Source: CAYTLW01 sp964438735 (GTDB taxonomy: Bacteria; Myxococcota_A; UBA9042). From it: a stretch of 7,035 nucleotides of DNA. Positions within the stretch are counted from its first letter, which is position 1; every line of letters starts with the position of its first letter. The DNA lies in NCBI GenBank assembly GCA_964438735.1, contig CAYTLW010000218.1, positions 1 through 7,035 on the forward strand, written 5' to 3'. Made by a program: the position numbers and the translations under genes. Below are positions 1-5,385 of this stretch, piece after piece. The notes under the pieces are model-generated. The model was not told where the DNA came from. It was given only the letters and a program-made list of their open reading frames with translations, and searched no databases.

Positions 1-25
1 TAGTAGACAGACGATCAGTCGCGCA

Positions 26-35
26 GTTTGCAAAC
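26..35. repeat. Perfect 10-bp palindrome GTTTGCAAAC
   Basis: The ten bases GTTTGCAAAC equal their own reverse complement; the symmetry does not extend beyond them. Together with the flanking 7-bp inverted pair (2-8 and 36-42) it forms a nested symmetric arrangement. A short palindrome of this kind could be a dimeric regulator's site for a gene left of the window, but nothing else supports that. Confidence 0.3.
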
Positions 36-49
36 GTCTACTTGATATG

Positions 50-66
50 CAACTAATATATAGTTG
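50..66 (-). terminator. Weak candidate terminator hairpin downstream of the minus-strand operon
   Basis: CAACTA (50-55) and TAGTTG (61-66) are perfect complements around a 5-base ATATA loop. The hairpin lies 9 bp beyond the stop codon of the last minus-strand gene (75-77). Position fits a terminator, but the stem is short and A/T-rich and no T run follows in the direction of transcription, so it is not a classic rho-independent terminator. Confidence 0.25.
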
Positions 67-74
67 ACGTATCA

Positions 75-911
75 CTACTTCTTGTCGACCGCGGTGGCGG
101 GCGCCTTGCGCACGGTCAGCGCAGCTTCGTGGGCGGCCTTGAAGGGCGGCAGGCCCACCTTGGGGTTGCGGGCGACAGCCGCTCGGAATGCCTTGTAGGC
201 GTCCTGCACCTCACCCGCCTGTACCGCTGCGATGCCGCGCATGACCCAGAGAAGCGCCGGCGCCTGCTTTCCTTCCGTCGCCTTGCTGGCTACATCGTGG
301 GCTTCCAGGAAGCGATAAGCCTCGATGAGCGCCACGACCTCCAGGCGACGATCTCCCTTGCGGCGGTGGTCGAAGACCTCGCGATCGCGGCGCTGCCACT
401 CGATCACGCCGAATTCATAGACATCGGCGCCGATGCGGGTCTTCAGCGGCCAGTAGCGATGGTGCTTGACCTTCCAGTGGCCCTTGATCTTGGCCAGCTT
501 GTACACATCGCGCGTCACCTCGTAGCCGTCTGGGTCGGTCAGGGTGGCCGTCCATTCAACGATGACTTCCTTGCCCTTGGGCGTGGTCGTGACATCGCTG
601 AAGGTGAGCTTGCGGCCCGGCGGCGCGTTGCCGTGGAAGCGCTGCTCAGCGTGCATCTCGATCTGACCCTGGGTGAACACCCGGTCGTAGCGTCCGTGCG
701 CGTGACCGCGGCCGAGCACCATCTCGGCATCTTCGGCCCACTGGTTCATATAGAAGCCCAGGTCATGCCGCTCCACGCCGGCGCGCTGGGCTGCCATGAC
801 CGTGTCGCGGGCGGCGTTGGCGGCCACCATCTGGGCGGACAGACCGCCGCACGCCATCATGGCCGCACAGAGCGGCAGGACGATGAGGGCACCGAGCGCG
901 CGCTGGCTCAT
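75..911 (-). CDS. Lipoprotein with NTF2/SnoaL-like domain and TPR-like C-terminus
   Basis: This is a predicted exported lipoprotein of 278 aa. A short hydrophobic signal peptide ends in MMAC with Cys21 as the lipidation site; Met at -3 makes the lipobox imperfect. Gly at +2 argues against inner-membrane retention by the E. coli rule. Residues about 30-155 read as an NTF2-fold domain of the SnoaL/DUF4440 kind: a helical start (LGFYMNQWAEDAEMVL), then strands including GKEVIVEWTATL and a closing strand GHWKVKHHRYW. Residues about 190-262 are alpha-helical with a TPR-like pair (RGIAAVQAGEVQDAYKAFRA, then AVARNPK). The ATG overlaps the TGA of the kinase gene as ATGA and has a strong Shine-Dalgarno, GAGGAGA, 4 nt upstream, so the start is firm and coupled translation is likely. 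The NTF2 fold covers both enzymes and binding domains, and I see no catalytic set; the specific role is unknown. Confidence 0.85.
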   Translation of the reverse strand: MSQRALGALIVLPLCAAMMACGGLSAQMVAANAARDTVMAAQRAGVERHDLGFYMNQWAEDAEMVLGRGHAHGRYDRVFTQGQIEMHAEQRFHGNAPPGRKLTFSDVTTTPKGKEVIVEWTATLTDPDGYEVTRDVYKLAKIKGHWKVKHHRYWPLKTRIGADVYEFGVIEWQRRDREVFDHRRKGDRRLEVVALIEAYRFLEAHDVASKATEGKQAPALLWVMRGIAAVQAGEVQDAYKAFRAAVARNPKVGLPPFKAAHEAALTVRKAPATAVDKK

Positions 912-2158
912 CGGGTCTCCTCGGGCGCCACCTGGGCGGCGGGTTGCTGGGAACGGGAACCCCGCCGGGCGCGGGCCAGCAGGGCGCGGGCCATGCGCTC
1001 GAGCTCGCGAAGCTCCAGGTCACGGGGATCCAGGGCCACCGCCTGGCGCGCGTAGTCGAGCTTGCGCCAGGGATCCTTGGCCTGGTTGGACAGGCGGGCC
1101 AGCACGGCGGCCTGGATCTTGGGATCGCTGAGGCCGGAATCGCTGTGGCGGGGCGTCAACTGGCGTCGGCTGATTTCCGCCTTCCGCGGCTGCAGCGCGC
1201 GCAACATCTTGGCCATATTGGCCGCGGTCGCCGGTCGCTCGGCCGGCTCCTTGGCCAGGGCCGTGAGGATCACGCGGATGAAGCTCTCGGTGATCGGGTG
1301 GGGCGTCAGCGGGCGCGGATCCGGTGGCGGCTCGTCAATGTGCGCGCGCATGATCTGCAGCGCATGGCCGTCCTGGAAGGGCGCTCTTCCGGTGATGCAG
1401 AGGTAGAGCACTGCGCCGAGAGCGTAGATGTCGCTGCGATTGTCGATCTCGCGACCCAGGCAGAGCTCCGGGCTCATGAAGGGCGGCGTACCGGGCACCT
1501 GTCCGGCTGATGTCAGCATGGAACCGGCGGTGCGGGCGATGCCGAAGTCGAGCACCTTGACCCGGGATGTGCCATCCCGTTCCACGGTCATCATGATGTT
1601 GCCGGGCTTCAGGTCGCGGTGCACCAGGCCACATTCGTGGGCTTCTGCGAGCGAATCGAGCACACCGAGCGCCACCTCCATCGCCTCTGTTTCATTGAGC
1701 GCGGTGCCTTCCCGGACGCGCTTGATGAGGATCTGCTCCAGGGACTCGCCGACCAGGTGCTCCATGGTCAGGTACAGGGCACCGTCGGCGTCCTGGCCGA
1801 CGTCGAAGACCCGTACCGTATTGGGATGCTGCAGACCGGCCGTGACCCGCGCCTCTCGGAAGAAGCGCTGCAGAGCGGTCAACCAGTCGGCGTTGCCGGG
1901 GACCAGGGCGAGCAGCTTCAGGGCGAGGGTCTGGCCCGTGCCCACATGTTCGGCCCGAAACACGGTGGAGAAGCCGCCGCGGGCGATCTGTTCGACGATC
2001 CGGTAGCGCCCACCGACCACATGGTCGACGCCATAGTCCCACGGCATCCGAAGCAGCCCATCGGTGAAGACGGTCTGGCCGCCATCCATGGGGCAGAACA
2101 TGGCCGTCATCTGCTGGCCGCAGACCGGACACATTCGCTGTTGGCTGTTGTCGTTCAT
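908..2158 (-). CDS. Soluble eukaryote-type Ser/Thr protein kinase with N-terminal zinc ribbon
   Basis: This 416-aa protein is a Hanks-type (PknB-like) kinase that should phosphorylate Ser/Thr on cytoplasmic proteins. A zinc ribbon opens it: C10, C13, C22 and D25 in CPVCG...CPMDG. The kinase domain spans about 51-322. It has a glycine loop ARGGFSTV (59-66; Ala and Ser replace the first and third Gly), ATP-binding K81 in ALK, alpha-C Glu102, HRDLKPGN with D182 and N187, DFG at 204-206, GTPPFMSPE at 223-231, D243 and R308. All core catalytic residues are present and it is an RD kinase, so it should be active. S213, T216 and S217 are possible activation-loop sites. Residues 362-390 (LDYARQAVALDPRD core) look like a lone TPR helix pair. 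No membrane segment is visible, unlike PknB. The chosen ATG puts the zinc ribbon at the N-terminus and lacks a clear Shine-Dalgarno. An in-frame upstream start at 2350 would add 64 low-complexity residues and overlap the neighbouring gene. The stop overlaps the next gene's ATG. Confidence 0.93.
   Translation of the reverse strand: MNDNSQQRMCPVCGQQMTAMFCPMDGGQTVFTDGLLRMPWDYGVDHVVGGRYRIVEQIARGGFSTVFRAEHVGTGQTLALKLLALVPGNADWLTALQRFFREARVTAGLQHPNTVRVFDVGQDADGALYLTMEHLVGESLEQILIKRVREGTALNETEAMEVALGVLDSLAEAHECGLVHRDLKPGNIMMTVERDGTSRVKVLDFGIARTAGSMLTSAGQVPGTPPFMSPELCLGREIDNRSDIYALGAVLYLCITGRAPFQDGHALQIMRAHIDEPPPDPRPLTPHPITESFIRVILTALAKEPAERPATAANMAKMLRALQPRKAEISRRQLTPRHSDSGLSDPKIQAAVLARLSNQAKDPWRKLDYARQAVALDPRDLELRELERMARALLARARRGSRSQQPAAQVAPEETR
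916..922 (-). promoter_or_regulatory. Shine-Dalgarno GAGGAGA inside the end of the kinase gene
   Basis: On the minus strand GAGGAGA is followed by CCCG and then ATG at 911. It lies within the last codons of the kinase gene. With the ATGA stop/start overlap it fixes the lipoprotein start and supports translational coupling or reinitiation. Confidence 0.7.
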
Positions 2159-2183
2159 GGGGGCGTCGTGGGGCAGCAGCCGA

Positions 2184-2198
2184 CCGGGCACAACCCGG
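2184..2198. repeat. GC hairpin in the kinase leader
   Basis: CCGGG (2184-2188) and CCCGG (2194-2198) form a perfect 5-bp stem with a 5-base loop, 26 nt upstream of the kinase start. No T run follows on either strand. It could affect translation of the kinase, which has no visible Shine-Dalgarno, but short GC hairpins are expected by chance in DNA of this composition. Confidence 0.25.
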
Positions 2199-2208
2199 CG
2201 ATGCCGGC

Positions 2209-2237
2209 AGTCTAGCCCGCGGCGTGGCCCCTGGCTA
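2209..2237 (-). promoter_or_regulatory. Weak sigma70-like promoter candidate for the kinase operon
   Basis: On the minus strand TAGCCA (2237-2232) and TAGACT (2214-2209) are separated by exactly 17 bp; each matches 4 of 6 consensus bases. They lie in the 112-bp gap between the large lipoprotein gene and the kinase gene. A promoter here would let the kinase pair be expressed apart from the upstream gene. The match is weak for GC-rich DNA, and read-through from the upstream gene is equally possible. Confidence 0.22.
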
Positions 2238-2270
2238 CGGTGCCGGAAAAATGAACAATCGACGCCTGAA

Positions 2271-4661
2271 TCAGGGTTTGCTGTCGTCCTGGGCCAGACC
2301 GGCGCCGCCCGGATAACCGTAGCTGACGTCGGAGTCGTACCCGTAGACAAAGAGGCCGACGGGTTTGGTGGCGGTCAGCCGGTGCACGCCGGGGGAGATG
2401 GCCTGGCGGCCGACCATCCACTTGGTGCCGGCGATCTGCATGAAGTTGCCGCCGGTCAGGTTCTTCTTGTCCAGTTGCGCTGAGGTGCCCTGGCTGGCGA
2501 TGACCGTGATGTAGTTCTGCTTGTACTTGTTCGGGACCAGGAAGACGTAATCGTCCAGGTACTGACTCGTGGCCACGTCGAGGATCATGGAGGGATCGCC
2601 GATGGGGCGGCACCACTTGGGCTGCAGGAATCCGCCCGACTCGCAGCGGGCCTCGTAGCCATAATTCTGCTTGCACTGGGCGTCGCTGTTGCAGGTGGTC
2701 TTGATGGGCACGGTGGTCACGGTGGCGAAGGAGCTGGCCATGTACTGGGTCACCAGGATGGGCTTGTTGGCCTCGATGACGAAGTCCTTGGTGGTCTCGA
2801 ACTCCAGGTACTGGCCCTGTTCGAGCTTGCCGCCGTTGGGCAACGTGACGCCGATGGCGGGTTTGAGGGTCACCTGGGTGCCGTTCTCAGCCGCCAGCAC
2901 GCGCCAGGCGTCCTTCTCCTTGCCGCGGGGGTACAGCCGGGCGCCGACGTATTGTTTGCCCCAGGCCTCGACCGGGAAGAGCTGCTCCTCGAGGTGGTCG
3001 GCGCAGCATTCGGACTCGCAGTTCTTGTCGCTGGTGCAGGCCTTGGTGAGCATCGGATTCATGCCCGAGTAGGCGCAGACTTTGTTCTTGGCATTGGGCG
3101 CCGACACCACGCAGTTGCCCACCGAAGGCGAGTTCGCCGCCTCGTGGCCGCCGAAGACGGCGACGGGCTGATCGGCCTGGATCCAGGTGCCGCTGAGATC
3201 GCCGTTGGCCTTGTCCGACTCGACATTGAGCACCTGGCCCTGCTTGAGGGTGAACACCTTCTTGTTGCCGACGCTCATGCCCGGCACGCCGCTGCCGGCC
3301 AGGGTCTTGCCGCTGGACACCACGGTGACCTTGGTGGTGCCCGGCTTGGCGGCGACCACCGCGAAGTAGCTCCGATATTTATTCTCCAACTGGGTCCGCG
3401 ACATGACCCAGTACTCCTTACCCAGGGCGTTGGATGGCAGCAGCAGCGAGGCGTCGTTGCTGAAGACGCCGTAGTTCTGCAGCGGGTTGAACTGGTAGGC
3501 GACGATGGGCTGCTCGCTCTGCACCCGGTAGACCATCTTGTTGATGCCGGTGCCGTCCTGGTTCTGGTTCTTGATGCCCCAGGACTTGTGCGGCAGGTCG
3601 ATCACCTGCAGTCCGCCTGCGGGTACGGTGAACGAGGTCGTCTTGGCGTTGGGGGCGTTCTTGTCGGGTCCAAGGGTGACGTGCACCTTGGCTGGGGCGG
3701 TCGAGGTGTTGGAGACGATGACCGAGAACTGGGCGTTCTGGGCGTCGTATTTCTTGCCGCCGGAGATCTCCAGCGCGTTGTCCAGGTCTACCGCCCAATA
3801 GTCGCAGCCGACATTGGTATTGCTCTTGAAGTCGCCGCTACACGGGTTGACGCAGAGCCCGCCCAGGCAGGTCAACGACTTGGCCGAACAGTCCTGGGCC
3901 AGCTGCCAGGAGCTGCCGTCGGGGGCACACGCCTCGGCCACCTGGCCGCTGCAACGCTTCTGGCCGGGCTGACAGGTGCCACAGGCCCCGTTGAGACAGA
4001 CCTGGTCGCCCTTGCAGGGTTCGATGTCGGCGGCGGAGTGGCCTTCAGGGCCGCACTTGCGCAACAGCTTGCTGGGCTGGCCGACCACCGGTGGCGGCGC
4101 ACAGAAGAGCTCACCCGGCATGCACAGGCGGCAGCTTCCCTTGACGCAAACCGGCTTGCCATCGGGGCAGATCGTCACGTCCCAGCCGTCGCCGGTGCCC
4201 TTGCAGGTGGCCAGGAAGGTGTCCTGGCACTTGGTATTGCCCGGCACGCAGCTCACCTTCTGACAGGTGTGATTCTGGCACGTGGTACCCGGCTCCTTGC
4301 ACTGCGTGTCGATGAGGCATTGCACACAGATCTTCAGGTTGACGGCGCAGAATGGCGTCTCGGGATGATCTTTCAGGCAGACGCTATGCTTGGTGCAGGC
4401 GGCGCCGGTCAGGCCGCTGTCCACGGGCGCGTCCACGGGCGCAGCCGCGTCGAGGGCCTGGCCATCGCTCGTCGTGCCGGTGCCTGCATCCGTGGGCGTG
4501 ACCGCGTTGCCGTCGCTCACGCCATCGGCCAGCCACACGCCGCCATCTGGCATGTCGTAGGGGACCTTGCTGCTGCTGCCGCCGCACGCGCTCGTGATCA
4601 AGGCGGCCACCGCAGTCATTGCGACCGCCGCGATGTGGATGTTGGTTGTGCGCGTGGCCAT
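2271..4661 (-). CDS. Large Cys-rich surface lipoprotein with IgGFc-binding-family domain
   Basis: This 796-aa protein is a predicted exported lipoprotein. The signal peptide ends ALITSAC (lipid site Cys26, Gly at +2), followed by a D/T/A/G-rich linker (about 33-88). Residues 89-274 hold 27 cysteines. They include a CxxDxxC unit (115-121), similar to the Myxococcales-type Cys-rich repeat, and three tandem six-Cys modules (138-177, 180-227, 230-270) that open with CxPG. From about 278 the sequence matches the IgGFc-binding family through SNTNVGCDYWAVDLDNA, then beta-rich segments such as PIVAYQFNP, SYFAVVAA, QPVAVFGGHE, KPILVTQYM and a C-terminal PVGLFVYGYDSDVSYGYPGG. Further Cys clusters interrupt this region at 542-553 and 657-684. 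The family is named after a eukaryotic mucin-like protein; binding of antibody is not implied here, and adhesion or surface display is the reasonable guess. The ATG has a Shine-Dalgarno GGGAGG 4 nt upstream. The kinase gene follows after 112 bp on the same strand. Confidence 0.92.
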   Translation of the reverse strand: MATRTTNIHIAAVAMTAVAALITSACGGSSSKVPYDMPDGGVWLADGVSDGNAVTPTDAGTGTTSDGQALDAAAPVDAPVDSGLTGAACTKHSVCLKDHPETPFCAVNLKICVQCLIDTQCKEPGTTCQNHTCQKVSCVPGNTKCQDTFLATCKGTGDGWDVTICPDGKPVCVKGSCRLCMPGELFCAPPPVVGQPSKLLRKCGPEGHSAADIEPCKGDQVCLNGACGTCQPGQKRCSGQVAEACAPDGSSWQLAQDCSAKSLTCLGGLCVNPCSGDFKSNTNVGCDYWAVDLDNALEISGGKKYDAQNAQFSVIVSNTSTAPAKVHVTLGPDKNAPNAKTTSFTVPAGGLQVIDLPHKSWGIKNQNQDGTGINKMVYRVQSEQPIVAYQFNPLQNYGVFSNDASLLLPSNALGKEYWVMSRTQLENKYRSYFAVVAAKPGTTKVTVVSSGKTLAGSGVPGMSVGNKKVFTLKQGQVLNVESDKANGDLSGTWIQADQPVAVFGGHEAANSPSVGNCVVSAPNAKNKVCAYSGMNPMLTKACTSDKNCESECCADHLEEQLFPVEAWGKQYVGARLYPRGKEKDAWRVLAAENGTQVTLKPAIGVTLPNGGKLEQGQYLEFETTKDFVIEANKPILVTQYMASSFATVTTVPIKTTCNSDAQCKQNYGYEARCESGGFLQPKWCRPIGDPSMILDVATSQYLDDYVFLVPNKYKQNYITVIASQGTSAQLDKKNLTGGNFMQIAGTKWMVGRQAISPGVHRLTATKPVGLFVYGYDSDVSYGYPGGAGLAQDDSKP
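4419..4442 (-). repeat. 12-bp perfect tandem duplication in the lipoprotein linker
   Basis: GTCCACGGGCGC occurs twice back to back (4419-4430 and 4431-4442, plus-strand reading). It encodes APVDAPVD at residues 74-81 of the large lipoprotein, in the flexible linker between the lipid anchor and the Cys-rich region. It looks like a replication-slippage duplication that keeps frame. Confidence 0.7.
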
Positions 4662-4819
4662 GTTGCCTCCCGGCTCGACGCGCCCCCCTCCGGAGCCCCG
4701 CGTCGGCAGGGCAGGCTAGCGATCTGGCGGTTGACCGGCAAGGGTTGCGTTTGTCGCCCCCCTTGACCGCCGACTGCAACCGGGCCAAACATGGCGCGCG
4801 AACCCCGCTGGAGGCCCCC
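4662..4819. promoter_or_regulatory. Divergent intergenic region between two envelope gene groups
   Basis: These 158 bp separate the minus-strand lipoprotein start (4661) from the plus-strand lipoprotein start (4820), so promoters for both directions are expected here. The minus-strand Shine-Dalgarno is at 4666-4671. The motif TTGACCG occurs twice on the plus strand (4731-4737 and 4763-4769), 32 bp apart, close to three helical turns. GGTTGC (4743-4748) and GCAACC (4776-4781) are an inverted pair. On the minus strand TTGCCG (4741-4736) and TAGCCT (4718-4713) have 17-bp spacing but only 4/6 and 3/6 consensus matches. I find no good plus-strand -10. Promoter positions are therefore unresolved. 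Confidence 0.5.
4810..4814 (+). promoter_or_regulatory. Shine-Dalgarno GGAGG that selects a GTG start
   Basis: GGAGG is followed by CCCCC and then GTG at 4820. The GTG gives a compact signal peptide with lipobox LGGC at residue 21. The in-frame ATG at 4619 would add 67 Cys/Arg/Pro-rich residues, bury the signal peptide and run into the divergent gene. Confidence 0.7.
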
Positions 4820-5365
4820 GTGAGCAGGTTGTCTTGGATCATCGTCTTGGCCGTCGGAACGTCCATCACCCTGGGCGGTTGCGGCAAGGAAGAGCCGAAG
4901 AAGAAGCGGGCGTCGCGCACGGTCACCGACCGCAAGAACAAGAAGGAGAAGAAGGCGCCAGTGCCCAAGGCGGCCGGCAACGAGGACGAGCACGACCAGG
5001 CCTGGAACGAACCACCCACCGAAGGGCGCTCCAAGGTGCGCATGGTGTTGATGACCGATGACGGCCCCGTCAAGGGCCGACCGGCGTTCATGGCCAAGCA
5101 GTTCACACTCATCGCCAAGGAGATGCACGAGTCCCTGCACAAGGATGGCGACGAGGCCACCGGCAAGCAGCGCAGCTTCGAGTTCAACCCCAATGACGCA
5201 GGCCGCTATGTCTTCGAGGTGCCGCCGGGCCGCTGGCAGCTGAACATCACCGACGAGGACAAACACTTCCTGCCCTGGGCCAGCGCCTCGCTCATCTTCC
5301 TGGGTGACGACACCCGCTCTGTGGACGCGACCCTGCAGCTGGCCAAGCCGGACAAGGGCTATTGA
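4820..5365 (+). CDS. Small charged lipoprotein of unknown function
   Basis: The protein has 181 aa and I do not recognise its family. It starts at GTG with GGAGG 5 nt upstream. A clean lipoprotein signal peptide (LSWIIVLAVGTSITLGGC) gives Cys21 as lipid site with Gly at +2. Residues 22-71 are a disordered linker, first very basic (KKKR at 27-30, RKNKKEKK at 38-45), then acidic (EDEHD at 55-59). Residues about 72-174 look like a small beta-rich domain. The stretch GRYVFEVPPGRWQLNI (128-143) and the ending SVDATLQLA resemble the beta-sandwich of carboxypeptidase-regulatory or Cna-B-like domains, but that is a loose resemblance. The basic stretch could contact acidic lipid headgroups or envelope polymers. 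The gene is the first of the plus-strand group; its stop overlaps a possible TTG start of the glycosyltransferase gene or lies 20 bp before that gene's ATG, so co-transcription is likely. Confidence 0.8.
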   Translation: MSRLSWIIVLAVGTSITLGGCGKEEPKKKRASRTVTDRKNKKEKKAPVPKAAGNEDEHDQAWNEPPTEGRSKVRMVLMTDDGPVKGRPAFMAKQFTLIAKEMHESLHKDGDEATGKQRSFEFNPNDAGRYVFEVPPGRWQLNITDEDKHFLPWASASLIFLGDDTRSVDATLQLAKPDKGY

Positions 5366-5385
5366 GCCAGCCCGGCGCTGAGGCC

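Larger units (their letters stand above)
1..74. repeat. AT-rich gene-free edge with nested inverted repeats
   Basis: This stretch has 29 G/C in 74 bases (about 39%), much lower than the GC-rich genes beside it. It contains a 7-bp inverted pair, AGTAGAC at 2-8 and GTCTACT at 36-42. Inside that pair lies a perfect 10-bp palindrome, GTTTGCAAAC at 26-35. A separate 6-bp hairpin lies at 50-66. It sits just downstream of the minus-strand operon. The nature of the region is unknown: it could be a terminator or processing region, an operator for a gene to the left, or the edge of a mobile or repeated element. No ORF is supported. Confidence 0.45.

Noticed and set aside
129..1055. 308-codon open frame on the plus strand over the NTF2-like lipoprotein and kinase end
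   Set aside because: It ends in a low-complexity Arg/Ser/Ala tail, has no motif, and crosses the boundary of two well-supported minus-strand genes.
2184..2198. Hairpin as a rho-independent terminator between the large lipoprotein and the kinase
   Set aside because: The stem is only 5 bp and no T run follows on either strand.
2159..2350. N-terminal extension of the kinase by 64 residues
   Set aside because: The added residues have no similarity to a domain, and the extension would overlap the upstream lipoprotein gene by 80 bp. The ATG at 2158 puts the zinc ribbon at the usual N-terminal position.
2952..4766. 604-codon open frame on the plus strand, antisense to the large lipoprotein
   Set aside because: It lacks recognisable motifs, is Ala/Gly/Val/Arg/His-rich as expected for a shadow frame in GC-rich DNA, and lies over a gene with a signal peptide, family signature and ribosome site on the other strand.
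4763..4791. TTGACC as the -35 of a plus-strand promoter
   Set aside because: At 17-bp spacing the -10 position reads CAAACA, a poor match, so I did not call a promoter from it.
4619..4819. Upstream ATG start for the small plus-strand lipoprotein
   Set aside because: It would place 67 residues before the signal peptide and overlap the divergent gene. GTG at 4820 has GGAGG at proper spacing and an ideal lipobox.
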